NCBI GenBank assembly: GCA_964372865.1
Contig: CAYJRW010000002.1
Coordinates: 1-41,377, forward strand
From: CAYJRW01 sp964372865
Lineage (GTDB): Bacteria; Patescibacteriota; Minisyncoccia; Minisyncoccales; 2-12-FULL-40-12
DNA length: 41,377 bases
Direction of reading: 5' to 3'
This document shows, in pieces, positions 1 through 8,169 of the stretch. Made by a program: the position numbers and the translations under genes. A model generated the notes under the pieces. The model did not search any database. It was given only the letters and a program-made list of their open reading frames with translations, and was not told where the DNA came from. Each line of letters starts with the position of its first letter. Within the stretch, counting starts at the first letter, position 1.

Positions 1-2811
1 AGGCAGTGCAGGTTATAGTTGTTGTAGCGGCTCTGAGAGTGCCAAAGACATGTAAAGTAGTTGCTGGCGTGGTGGTGCCAATGCCCAGTCGTGAATTTGT
101 ATTGTCCCAAAAGAAATTAGCATTGTTTTGAGAGTAAATTCCGCTTGCTCCGGCAAAAATAACTGAACCAGCAGTAAAGTTTGTGCTTGTGCCGGTGCCG
201 CCGTAAGATACTCCGACTGGTGTTCCCTGCCAGGTGCCGGTAGCCACATTGCCTGAAGTGTCAATGTAGAAGTTGTTGTTGAAGTTGGCTAAACCCCTGA
301 AGAATAAAGATGAAGCGGTGGATGTTCCTAACCTGGCATTGCCATAAACATCTAAAAGATAAGCTGGCGTGGTGGTGCCAATGCCAATGAAAGAAACAGT
401 ATTGGTGGCGTACATTGTGCTTCCTGAAATAATCCAGTCAGAGTCAGCGCCGCCAGCTGCTGCTCCCCAGGCAGGTATGCCTCCTGTAATAGTTAAAACC
501 TGGCCTTCTGTGCCGGTGGCTAATCTGAAAAGCTCTGTGCTGGAAGTGGCAAATAAGACGTCGCCTCTGGTATAAGCAGTAAGCCCTGTGCCGCCGTATG
601 GAACTTGTATTGTTGATGCCTTCCAGACGCCAGTGGTAATGGCTCCTAAAGTAGATATGGAGGTGGCGCCTTCTGAAGAACTTATTGGTGGAGGGGGTAG
701 ATTAACTCCGGTAATACGTCTTGCGAGTTCTTGGTTGGTTTGGGTTTCAAAAATGGCGAATCTTGCCTGGAGGTTTTGCAGGCTTTGTAATGATTTATCG
801 TCTATTCTAATCAGTTCTCGGGTTATTTCTCTGATTGGCTCAATTTTGGTTATTCTTTCAAGTTCTACGACTTGTCTGACAATTTCTTTTTTTGTGGTTT
901 CTTCCGGCTTGGGCACTTGCCAGGGGCTGGCGATTTTTTCATAAACTATCTTGAAGGGCCGGACAACAAATTGGGGCACTCGCTTAAATGCTTCAACAAC
1001 CCTCTTTACTTCTTCCGAAAAGGTTTGGGCGAGCCCGCCTAACTTTTGTACAGTAAAATCAACTGCTGCGATAGAGCTTTCAACAATGTGTCTGGCAAAT
1101 CCAAAGGTCTGGTGGGCGAGCCATCTGCCAAAATCTTGGAAAGTGTATATGGTATAATCCGCAACTTGCGCGCTTAATATATATGTATAGTTTGCTTCTC
1201 GTTTGACCTGCCCGAGCAAACTGCCTCCTTCCTTGGCAATAAGCGATACTCTGCCTTGCGCAAATGATTGGGCCTCGCTCAAACCGTATTTTGCTGTCAG
1301 GACCGATTTGCGAGCGCTGTCAGCCGAAAGCTCAATGCCTTCATTAAAATCTTGGGCTACTTTAGATAAACTTTTAACTTTGAAGGTCGCTGAGAGCTTT
1401 GCTTTCATCTCCCGCATAGCCTCGCTAACGCGAGTCTTTGCCTTTGAAGTTTGAAGCGTTGTAGCCAGGCCCCTGTCAAAGTCAGAACCAAAATTGTAGC
1501 TTAACTCAGCAATCTTTCCGTAAAAATTCATGGCGTCATTCAAAACATCTTTTGCAGCAAAATTGCCGGCACTGCTGATTTCAGAAGCAAACAGTCCAAG
1601 CTCTTTTGCCAAACTTTCAATTGATTCTGCAAAAAGTATTCTTGCATTCATTGTCCCTTTTCCAACTTTTAATATAGTGGAGTCGGCTGCTTCTTTGAAT
1701 CCCACCAATTCTTCTGTAAGTTCCTCCTCAGCAAAGAATATAAATCCTGAGCCATTTTTCTTTGTTTCAGCCATAAAGTTGGAAAAGCCCTCAGATAAAC
1801 TTTTAACTTTTGACTTTGCGCTTTGAGCTGTTGTTGCCAAGCCACTGCCAAAATTTTCGCCAAATTCTTGCGGGAGNNNNNNNNNNNNNNNNNNNNNNNN
1901 NNNNNNNNNNNNNNNNNNNNNNNNNNNNNNNNNNNNNNNNNNNNNNNNNNNNNNNNNNNNNNNNNNNNNNNNNNNNTTTGAGCTGTTGTTGCCAAGCCAC
2001 TGCCAAAATTTTCGCCAAATTCTTGCGGGAGAGAAGACAAGTTTTCAAAAGTGCGCGCAAGAAGACTAAAAGCAAATTGATAGTCGTCTTTAACAGCCAA
2101 CAATCCTTCCTTAAGCGTTGATATATTTGAGAGGACTGACCTATTTATATTTTTCGCAAAAGTTTTGATGCCCAAGTTAAAATCTTCAACCGCTGCCAGT
2201 ATATTTGAATAGGCCGCGGTACTTACTTTATCAATACCTTTTTGGGCTTCGGACAGGGTTAGCCTCGCGCCAAGCTCTGTTTTGGTTATTCCCTGGTTTA
2301 GGTCTTGCAGAGTTTTTACTGAAGTTTGTGTAATTTGAACCAGTCCCCTATCAAGTTCTTTTGCCAACTCCTTCTGTAGGGGAGCGACCCGAGCATACAA
2401 GGACTTTGCGTCTTTATAAACTGTTTTCAAACTTTCGTTGCCAAAGACCGCGCTGCCCGCCAGCAAAAACAAAGCCAGCGCAACCACGAACCCAAACCGC
2501 AAACTAAACGCCGGCATCTTAAATATGTAGCCAGGCTGAGCAGCTCGGAGAGGCCCGACCTCCCCGATAACTTTTTCCAGTTCAGGGGGCGGCTCAACTA
2601 TTTTAACTTTTATTTCTGCGACGTGGTTGTTGTACTCTTCAACTCTGCTAAGATACTCTTCTAGCCAGCCTTTTTTCGTTACCCAGTTTCTGCCAAATTT
2701 CACCGCTCTTAATTTTCCCTGTCTTGCTCTTAAACTCAAATACTCCTGCGAGTAATGACAGTATCTGGTTGCTTCTTGCAGAGATATAAATTGCGGCTCT
2801 TTTGAATTCAT
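1..2811 (-). CDS. HTH-TM-coiled-coil-fibre surface protein (3' partial, interrupted by N gap)
   Basis: A giant protein that continues off the left edge. Residues about 5-60 form an excisionase/MerR-type helix-turn-helix ('SLQEATRYCHYSQEYLSLRAR'-like start, 'GRNWVTKKGWLEEYL'). A linker follows, then one membrane segment (about 104-124, FGFVVALALFLLAGSAVFG). The long helical region beyond it carries loosely repeated modules of the type 'GLATTxQ...KVKSLS'. After about position 720 (downward) it becomes a fibre-like C-terminal part with repeated 'GIGTTTPA' and 'VPYGGTG' motifs, as in phage tail-fibre/adhesin-like proteins of Parcubacteria. The 100-N run at 1877-1976 breaks the frame. Removing the Ns plus one copy of the identical 55-nt flank restores one open frame of at least 885 codons. 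A surface adhesin or fibre is my inference; the role of the cytoplasmic HTH is unknown. Confidence 0.8.
1385..1435. repeat. Coding-embedded palindromic element, copy 1
   Basis: A 51-bp stretch inside the fibre gene aligns without gaps to 30958-31008 inside argS, at 40 of 51 identical positions by my count. The core TCATCTCCCG is identical. One end can form a stem (CTCGC/GCGAG around a 4-nt loop). Both copies are read in the same frame and give related peptides (RVSEAMREMKAKLSAT here, RASEARREMNTKYSAT in argS). This resembles the behaviour of Rickettsia palindromic elements inserted into genes. Confidence 0.7.
1822..2031. other. Scaffold gap with 55-nt overlapping contig ends
   Basis: The 55 nt before the N run (1822-1876) and the 55 nt after it (1977-2031) are identical. 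Exactly 100 Ns lie between. This is what unmerged overlapping contig ends look like. Merging them removes 155 nt and puts the two halves of the fibre gene back in one frame (155 mod 3 = 2 explains the apparent shift). A true tandem repeat cannot be excluded. Confidence 0.8.
2551..2563 (+). repeat. AGGCCCGACCTCC element, copy in fibre gene
   Basis: A GC-rich 13-mer identical to the reverse complement of 4209-4221, lying in the codons of the linker just before the membrane segment of the fibre protein ('GEVGPLRAAQPG'). The surrounding bases are imperfectly palindromic. It is probably a dispersed short palindromic repeat tolerated in a linker. Confidence 0.4.
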
Positions 2812-2830
2812 ATGCGGTGAATAAAAATAC

Positions 2831-2859
2831 TTGACAAATTATTGTGCTTTGAGTAAAAT
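2831..2859 (+). promoter_or_regulatory. Consensus sigma70-type promoter for small RNA
   Basis: TTGACA (2831-2836), a 17-nt spacer, then TAAAAT (2854-2859). It points rightwards, away from the fibre gene, and the only thing downstream before an opposing gene is the hairpin-bounded segment 2865-2948. Confidence 0.75.
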
Positions 2860-2864
2860 GAAAC

Positions 2865-2948
2865 AGACGGCTCCAAACAAGGAAAATAAAAATCCTCTTT
2901 AGAACTAGACACTCTTGAAGCGGATCCTTTTAGGAGCCGTCTTTTTTT
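2865..2948 (+). ncRNA. Putative orphan small RNA with terminal terminator stem
   Basis: The transcript expected from the promoter at 2831-2859 starts near 2865. It ends at a perfect 10-bp stem, AGACGGCTCC (2865-2874) with GGAGCCGTCT (2933-2942), followed by seven Ts (2942-2948). The 58-nt loop can form an inner AGGA/TCCT hairpin and contains purine-rich, Shine-Dalgarno-like stretches (AGGAAA, TTTTAGGAG). It does not carry the conserved SRP RNA, 6S or RNase P motifs I know. No plus-strand gene follows, so it is not a leader. A 14-codon reading frame (ATG at 2859) overlaps the -10 box and would not be on the transcript. The RNA family and target are unknown. Confidence 0.6.
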
Positions 2949-2976
2949 ATTTTATTGGGACTCTCGGAAATCCACT

Positions 2977-3011
2977 CCCCGGTAGTAGAACGCTTCGCGT
3001 TCACTACGGGG
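2977..3011. repeat. GC-rich imperfect hairpin
   Basis: CCCCGGTAGTAGAACGC and GCGTTCACTACGGGG pair as a stem of about 15 bp with two single-base bulges. It lies in the AT-rich gap between the small RNA and rodA. It has no T tract on either side, so it is more likely a dispersed palindromic repeat than a terminator. Confidence 0.5.
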
Positions 3012-3037
3012 CAAGTATTACTTTATTATCTGATGTG

Positions 3038-3063
3038 CAAAAAAGCTTGTCAAGAGACAAGCT
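3038..3063 (-). terminator. Rho-independent terminator after rodA
   Basis: On the minus strand a perfect 8-bp stem, AGCTTGTC/GACAAGCT with a TCTT loop (3044-3063), is followed directly by a run of Ts. It lies about 36 nt past the rodA stop and plausibly ends the pilus-ligA-rodA run. Confidence 0.8.
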
Positions 3064-3098
3064 GTGGATAAGTATCGGATATAAAATACACTAACTGA

Positions 3099-4187
3099 TT
3101 AACGACTTTTGATGCTCTGCAAAATTCCCAAACCAATGAAAGATGCAATCAAACTGCTCCCGCCATAACTAACCAACGGCAAGGGAATGCCAATAACCGG
3201 CAAAATACCGATATTCATACCGATATTGATGAAAATTTTAAAAATTAAAACAATGGCAAAGCCGGCAGCAAAAAGCCGCGGGAAATTGCTGCTAGCTGAA
3301 AGAGCAATTCCTATAATTCGCCAAAGTAAAATTGCAAAAAAAGAAAGCAGAATTGCTGCGCCGGCCAAACCAAATTCTTCTGCTATGGCTGCAAAAATAA
3401 AATCCGTCTGGGGTTCTGGCAGAAAACCCAATTGTGTCTGGGAACCCTTACCCAAACCCTGTCCAAAAAATCCTCCTGAGCCGATGGCAATTTTTGCCTG
3501 ATTCTTGCTCCAAGCAGCCCCCAAAGAGTCTATCGGGAAGAGAAAAGCGATAATTCTTTCTTTCTGGTACTCATGCATCAGAAAAACCCATGCCAAAGAG
3601 AAAATTAAAATTCCGCAGAGCGCAAGAATTAAAAAATGGCGCAGTTTTATTCCTGAAATAAGCAAAACCCCAACCCATAAACCAACAATTATTATAACGG
3701 AGCCAAGGTCGGGCTGAAAAAAGAGCAAAATTGACGGTAAAACAACATATAATCCCGACAAAAGTATATGCCTTATCCGATACATCTCTACATGCTTCTT
3801 GGAGAAGTATTTGGCAAAGAGGATTATTAAGATAAGTTTGACGAACTCAGCCGGGTCAACGGACAACGGCCCCAGTTGATACCATCTTTTAATTCCCCTG
3901 ATTTCCGGAGCGAAAAAAAATAAGCCAATTAAAGCCATAGTGCCTATAAAATAGAGGGTTAAAATAAAATAGGGGTCGTCTCGCAAGACTCTCCAATTCA
4001 GCAAGCTTAACAGAAACATTAAAGATAATCCCAGTAACCCAAAAATGAGCTGTTTTTGAAAATTGGAGAAATCACCCCTTCCCAAGGAAGAGCTGTAAAT
4101 CGACAACAACCCAAAACTCAACAATAAAACAGCAACTCCTATCATAATCCAGTCTAATTTTTTAAAATGAAGTAAAAAACTTTTCAT
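3099..4187 (-). CDS. rodA: RodA/FtsW-type SEDS peptidoglycan glycosyltransferase
   Basis: A 362-residue polytopic membrane protein of the SEDS family, which polymerises lipid II into glycan strands, usually with a class B penicillin-binding protein. Visible family signatures are 'GIKRWYQLGPLSVDPAEFVK', 'PEPQTDFIFAAIAEEFG' (holding the conserved acidic residue of the large extracytoplasmic loop) and the C-terminal 'PLPLVSYGGSSL'. The length fits RodA (about 360-380). It lies 44 nt downstream of ligA with a hairpin between them, and a strong terminator follows. No mreBCD or penicillin-binding protein gene is in the window. RodA rather than FtsW is judged from overall sequence and could be wrong. 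Confidence 0.9.
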   Translation of the reverse strand: MKSFLLHFKKLDWIMIGVAVLLLSFGLLSIYSSSLGRGDFSNFQKQLIFGLLGLSLMFLLSLLNWRVLRDDPYFILTLYFIGTMALIGLFFFAPEIRGIKRWYQLGPLSVDPAEFVKLILIILFAKYFSKKHVEMYRIRHILLSGLYVVLPSILLFFQPDLGSVIIIVGLWVGVLLISGIKLRHFLILALCGILIFSLAWVFLMHEYQKERIIAFLFPIDSLGAAWSKNQAKIAIGSGGFFGQGLGKGSQTQLGFLPEPQTDFIFAAIAEEFGLAGAAILLSFFAILLWRIIGIALSASSNFPRLFAAGFAIVLIFKIFINIGMNIGILPVIGIPLPLVSYGGSSLIASFIGLGILQSIKSR

Positions 4188-4206
4188 TAAATATAAAGGA
4201 TAAGCT

Positions 4207-4225
4207 GAGGAGGTCGGGCCTCCTC
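4207..4225. repeat. Palindromic hairpin containing AGGCCCGACCTCC (copy 2)
   Basis: GAGGAGG (4207-4213), loop TCGGG, CCTCCTC (4219-4225): a perfect 7-bp stem between ligA and rodA. Its core matches the copy at 2551-2563. The AGGAGG inside the stem lies about 30 nt before the rodA start, so it is unlikely to act as its ribosome binding site. It has no T tract. Confidence 0.55.
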
Positions 4226-4231
4226 TTAGCT

Positions 4232-6250
4232 TTATTGAAGGAGGGAAAGAAATTGTTCTTCGTTTATTATTTTTATGCCAAGTTTTTTTGCTTTGTCCAG
4301 TTTTGAGCCGGGCTCCCTGCCTACCACAATATACTCAGTTTTTTTAGACAACGATTCAGAAACTATGCCGGCTAATTCGCTGATTTTTTCTTTGGCTTCT
4401 TGTCTCGTCATTGTTTCCAAAACACCTGTTAGAACAAAAGTTTTGCCTTTTAGCTTTTCGCCTTTAGTTTTTTGCTTTTCGCTTATTATCTCCACTCCAG
4501 CACTCTTTAACTTTTCTAAAAACTCTATATTTCTTTTTTCGCGGAACCAATGATGTATTGATTCTGCCACCACTGGCCCAACATCCGATATACCCTCCAA
4601 GTCCTGCTTTGTTGCTTTTTTTAGGTTTTCCAAAGAGCTGAAACATTCTGCCAGATCTATACTGGTTTGTTCGCCAACATTCTTAATGCCCAGAGCGTAA
4701 ATGAATCGCGGAAAGGCGATTTTCTTTTTTGATTGAACAACAGAAATCAGATTTTGTGCCGACTTTTCAGCAAATCTCTCCAAAGGCAGAATATCTCCTA
4801 TTTCTAACTTAAAAATATCGGCGGGGTCTGAGACCAATCCGGCGTCAATCAATCTATCAACAACTTTGGGACCCAAACCTGAAATGTCAAAAGCGGCCCT
4901 GGAAATAAAGTGGTAAAAGTATTTTCTCAGCTTCGCAAAACATTTTTGATTGGTGCAATACCAGACCGCCTCGCCACCAGATTTTTGCAACCTGCTTTGG
5001 CAATGTGGACAATTTTTGGGAAAATGGAATTCTTTCTCCTTGCCTGTTCTCAGTTCAGGCAAAACTCGAAGTATATCAGGAATGACATCCCCTGCTCTGC
5101 CGACCACCACGGTATCCCCAATTTTCACACCAAGGCGTCCTATCTCGTCTTCGTTATGCAAAGTGGCGCGTGAAATTGTAACGCCTGCAACTTCAACCGG
5201 TTTCAACAAGGCAACCGGAGTGATAGCTCCTGTTCTGCCAACTTGAACTTTTATGTCTTCAATAACTGTTGTCGCCTGCTTAAGCTGAAATTTAAGGGCA
5301 ACGGCTCCCCTTGGAGCTTTGCCGACTACTCCCAATTTTTCAAATATTTCATTATTGTTGACGGTTACAACCAAACCGTCAATTTCGTAGGGAAGTTTTT
5401 CCCGATTTTTTTGCCAAAAATTGTGGAATTCCAAAACCTCTTTTAAACTTTTGCAGTATTGGCTGTATTGATTGTTGGTTTTGAAACCCAAACTATGCAG
5501 AATTTTGTGCTCTTCTTTGTGGGTTTTTTGGCCCAGGTCGGTTATTAAATCGTAAGCAGTTGAGTCAAGCCGCCTCTTTTGAGTAATCTTGGGGTCAAGC
5601 TGCCTTATGGAGCCGGCTGCCAAATTTCTTGGATTAGCAAAAGAGGGCTGACCCAATTTTTTTTGTTCATGGTTCACTCTCTCAAAATTCTTCTTTGTGA
5701 TTATCACTTCAGCCCTCACCACTACCGCAGATGGAATTTTTAATTTTAAATTTTTAATTTCCAATTTCAAGGGAATGGATTCTATGGTTTTTAGATTTTG
5801 GGTGACATTCTCGCCAATTAAGCCATCTCCCCTTGTTGAGCCCGACTGCAAAAGCCCTTTTTCGTAAATCAGTTCAATGGCTAAGCCGTCTAATTTTGGT
5901 TCGCAGTAAAAATCAATTTTCTTGATTTTATCAGGAGTCAGTAATTTTGAAATTCTTAACTGCCATTCCTCCATGTCTTTTCCAGAGAAAGCGTCATTCA
6001 ACGAGAGCATGGGTTGAGGGTGCCTTATTTTTTCAAATTTTTCCAATGGTTTTCCACCGACTCTCTGCGTGGGAGAGTCAGCAGTAATGAATTCCGGAAA
6101 TTTCTGCTCCAAATCAAAAAGCTCTTTTTTCAAAGAGTCCTCAACGTCAATAGGAACGAGTTCTTTATCCAAAACATGCCTTGAATATCGATATCTGTCT
6201 ATCAGGTTTCTCAACTTTTCAATGCGCTGTTTGGCTTGCGACTTCGCCAT
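4232..6250 (-). CDS. ligA: NAD-dependent DNA ligase LigA
   Basis: Seals nicks in duplex DNA with NAD as cofactor, during replication and repair. The 672-residue protein has the full architecture: N-terminal Ia domain, adenylation domain with catalytic Lys119 in 'CEPKLDGLAIELIY', OB-fold, a four-cysteine zinc finger ('CPHCQSR' ... 'CTNQKCF'), helix-hairpin-helix repeats, and a C-terminal BRCT domain ('GKTFVLTGVLETMTRQEA'). The start codon lies 1 nt past the stop of the preceding minor pilin gene, so it appears co-transcribed with the pilus operon. Near 5736-5771 an AT-rich imperfect repeat encodes 'LKLEIKNLKLKI', an apparent in-frame insertion. Confidence 0.97.
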   Translation of the reverse strand: MAKSQAKQRIEKLRNLIDRYRYSRHVLDKELVPIDVEDSLKKELFDLEQKFPEFITADSPTQRVGGKPLEKFEKIRHPQPMLSLNDAFSGKDMEEWQLRISKLLTPDKIKKIDFYCEPKLDGLAIELIYEKGLLQSGSTRGDGLIGENVTQNLKTIESIPLKLEIKNLKLKIPSAVVVRAEVIITKKNFERVNHEQKKLGQPSFANPRNLAAGSIRQLDPKITQKRRLDSTAYDLITDLGQKTHKEEHKILHSLGFKTNNQYSQYCKSLKEVLEFHNFWQKNREKLPYEIDGLVVTVNNNEIFEKLGVVGKAPRGAVALKFQLKQATTVIEDIKVQVGRTGAITPVALLKPVEVAGVTISRATLHNEDEIGRLGVKIGDTVVVGRAGDVIPDILRVLPELRTGKEKEFHFPKNCPHCQSRLQKSGGEAVWYCTNQKCFAKLRKYFYHFISRAAFDISGLGPKVVDRLIDAGLVSDPADIFKLEIGDILPLERFAEKSAQNLISVVQSKKKIAFPRFIYALGIKNVGEQTSIDLAECFSSLENLKKATKQDLEGISDVGPVVAESIHHWFREKRNIEFLEKLKSAGVEIISEKQKTKGEKLKGKTFVLTGVLETMTRQEAKEKISELAGIVSESLSKKTEYIVVGREPGSKLDKAKKLGIKIINEEQFLSLLQ

Positions 6251-6251
6251 A

Positions 6252-6599
6252 TTATCTTTTGATTTCTATTGCCCTTCGCGAGTCCCTGAAACTTCCAATT
6301 GATCTTAAGCAGTAAGACAGTGCATTGCAGTCGCTTCCGGGAAATACAAGCTGGACTTGATAGCTTGCTCCATTGCTCAGGGCCCCTGAGACACTGCTTA
6401 CTTCAAACAAGGCTCTCTCAATTCCTGTGTCGGCTGCTAAAAATGCCTGAAGTGAATGTTCCATGCCTCGCAGTACCCTCATTTGCCCGGCCAAAATTGT
6501 GGAAACGCCAAGAGCAATGGCCAAAAGTATGAACAAAATTATCACTGACATAAATAGAGAAACGCCTCTTTCTGAATTTTTTATTTTATCTTTGAACAT
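6252..6599 (-). CDS. PilX-like minor pilus protein
   Basis: 115 residues. A short basic N-terminus ('NSERGVSLFMSVIILFILLAIALG') leads into one hydrophobic helix, then a small soluble part with two cysteines ('GSDCNALSYC'). The position after three prepilins and the 'ERGVSLFM' start match PilX-type accessory proteins of type IV pili, where the Gly before the hydrophobic segment serves as the prepilin cleavage site. It overlaps the upstream prepilin gene by 14 nt. The assignment rests on position and N-terminal pattern; the soluble part is not recognised. Confidence 0.7.
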   Translation of the reverse strand: MFKDKIKNSERGVSLFMSVIILFILLAIALGVSTILAGQMRVLRGMEHSLQAFLAADTGIERALFEVSSVSGALSNGASYQVQLVFPGSDCNALSYCLRSIGSFRDSRRAIEIKR

Positions 6600-7104
6600 C
6601 TAAGTTTCTTTGTGTTATTGTGGTTTGAATTTTTAGCCCTTCCATTTCCAAAAAAAAGGTTGCTCTCGGCTGAATATCATCTCCCTGTCCCTGGCCAAGT
6701 AAGTTATAGTTTAGGGAAGTTATTTGTAGTTTGTCTGAAGTTAAAGGAAGACTTTGCGACGTTCCTTGCCTGAAATGCTTCAACTGCCCTGCTTCAAGGA
6801 AAAACTCCTGACAATCTTTCGCTTCCAAAGTATTGAGAAATTTGATGCCTGAGCCGCCGCGAGTCAACTCGTAGTTTAAGCCATACTGAGCAAGACATCC
6901 CTCTCCCAATTCTTTGCTTGCCATTCTTAAAGCCCTGCTCATAAATTCCAGGCCGAAACTCGCCTGGTCAAAAAGAGCTTGGGTTTTTAAAGCTATTCTC
7001 TGTTGTCTGACCCCGGCAATAAAAATACCCAGAATCGCGCCTATAATAATTGAAAAAACGGCAATTGCCACCAATAACTCAACCAATGTGAAACCACGAT
7101 TCAT
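6586..7104 (-). CDS. Type IV prepilin, PilW-like minor pilin
   Basis: The class III signal 'MNRGFTLVELLVAIAVFSII' marks the true start at 7104; an upstream in-frame ATG at 7128 would add 8 residues before it. Prepilin peptidase should cut after Gly and methylate Phe+1; Glu+5 is present. About 172 residues. Expected to sit in the pilus tip/priming complex with the neighbouring minor pilins. The mature part has the pattern of PilW/GspJ-like proteins (a first helix with 'QTQALFDQASFGLEFMSRALRMA', abbreviated here to its start and end). A gap of about 70 nt separates it from the upstream prepilin. Confidence 0.8.
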   Translation of the reverse strand: MNRGFTLVELLVAIAVFSIIIGAILGIFIAGVRQQRIALKTQALFDQASFGLEFMSRALRMASKELGEGCLAQYGLNYELTRGGSGIKFLNTLEAKDCQEFFLEAGQLKHFRQGTSQSLPLTSDKLQITSLNYNLLGQGQGDDIQPRATFFLEMEGLKIQTTITQRNLDVQR

Positions 7105-7175
7105 TTTAGTATTTAAGCAATTTAGCATTTAATCATTATGTTTTAGGTTTAGATGCTTATATGTTTAAATGATTC

Positions 7176-7655
7176 TTATCGCCAATTATATAAATGTTCT
7201 TCCAAGGTCAGGGTCTGAGATGATCCTCTTTCCTGCCACGTAATTTGCACGAAAACCTCTATAACATCCTGAGTGGGTCTGGCAATAGTAATTTTTCTTT
7301 TAAATTTTGTATTCTCGCCCGAAGAATAGTTGTAAAAACCGCCGTCAATTTTTAAGTTGCGGTCTTGAAAAGAAGTTAGAGTGAAATCGTCAAAGTCGGC
7401 TTCCCAATTCCCGGCTGCAAGGTTCTCGTCCCAAGGCAATGCAGGATTTCCTCTTTGCGCCAGCCAATTTGAATCCCTGATATTTCTGACTATTTCCACG
7501 CCCTCTTGCGCCAAGTAACCAGCTACCAGACGCGAGGAAGCAATCTGGGCAGCAAATATTGCTCTATGCGCCAAAGACATCACGGCTATTAGCCCGACTG
7601 TCAAAACAAAAATAGCAATAATCGTTTCCAGCAGTGTAAAAGCGTTTTTGTTCAT
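7176..7655 (-). CDS. Type IV prepilin, PilV-like minor pilin
   Basis: 159 residues beginning 'MNKNAFTLLETIIAIFVLTV', a type III signal with Ala rather than Gly before the cleavage point, as seen in some minor pilins. After the helix comes 'GYLAQEGVEIVRNIRDSNWL', a segment common in PilV/GspI-type proteins of Patescibacteria. It starts 5 nt after the stop of the upstream prepilin, so the two are co-translated. Predicted to be inserted in the membrane and processed by the prepilin peptidase encoded at 8166-9008. Confidence 0.82.
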   Translation of the reverse strand: MNKNAFTLLETIIAIFVLTVGLIAVMSLAHRAIFAAQIASSRLVAGYLAQEGVEIVRNIRDSNWLAQRGNPALPWDENLAAGNWEADFDDFTLTSFQDRNLKIDGGFYNYSSGENTKFKRKITIARPTQDVIEVFVQITWQERGSSQTLTLEEHLYNWR

Positions 7656-7659
7656 TGGA

Positions 7660-8169
7660 TTATTCTACCTCTACTAACCCGGCGAGGTTGACTTTAACTG
7701 TTTTGGTTTTGCTCGGGTCTGATTGCAAAGAAAGAGTTATTATAGCAGTGGATAAGCCCTTAATCTTAACTTTGGGGTTGGGCGGTTTAAAATTTATGCT
7801 CAGGTTATTATCTGAAATACTTTGGATAAAGACGCCTTCTTCAAAAAAAATTGTTTCCACCAAGCCGTCTGTCATTTCAGAATCAAACTTTTCATTCCCA
7901 TTCTTGTCTGCGTACAATATATAAGATGTTGTTTCCGAAGGAAACTTAAGATGAATGCCGTAGCCGCCTTTTGGAACCTGGCCCTGAAATTCTCTGGCTG
8001 ACATTGCTAGCTCCCCCGCTTTTCTGATGTCCTGAGTCAGTTTGTGGGCTGAACGTTGGAGCGAAAGGTCTTTGCCTGCACCTCTGTAATTTATAAAAAC
8101 TATGGATGATAAAAAAATAATTATGCCTAAAACAACTAATAATTCTATTAAAGTGAAACCTTTTTTCAT
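7660..8169 (-). CDS. Type IV prepilin, GspH/FimT-like
   Basis: The prepilin signal 'MKKGFTLIELLVVLGIIIFL' fixes the start at 8169. A frame opening further upstream at 8412 would place 81 unrelated residues ahead of it and lies inside pilD. The resulting protein is about 169 residues. The ATG overlaps the stop of the prepilin peptidase gene (ATGA), giving translational coupling. The post-helix region ('LTQDIRKAGELAMSAREFQG') is typical of GspH/FimT-type minor pseudopilins. Confidence 0.85.
   Translation of the reverse strand: MKKGFTLIELLVVLGIIIFLSSIVFINYRGAGKDLSLQRSAHKLTQDIRKAGELAMSAREFQGQVPKGGYGIHLKFPSETTSYILYADKNGNEKFDSEMTDGLVETIFFEEGVFIQSISDNNLSINFKPPNPKVKIKGLSTAIITLSLQSDPSKTKTVKVNLAGLVEVE

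Noticed and set aside
1803..2075. Separate small genes on either side of the first N run
   Set aside because: They are out-of-frame readings created by the placeholder gap and the duplicated 55-nt contig end.
2859..2903. 14-codon leader peptide (MKQTAPNKENKNPL)
   Set aside because: Its ATG overlaps the -10 box of the only promoter seen, so it would not be on the transcript, and no gene follows for it to control.
2865..2948. SRP (4.5S) or 6S RNA
   Set aside because: The conserved SRP tetraloop region (GGAA/AGCAGCC) is missing, and the RNA is too short and wrongly structured for 6S.
3063..3071. Chromosomal replication origin
   Set aside because: A single DnaA box per site, no cluster, no dnaA or dnaN nearby.
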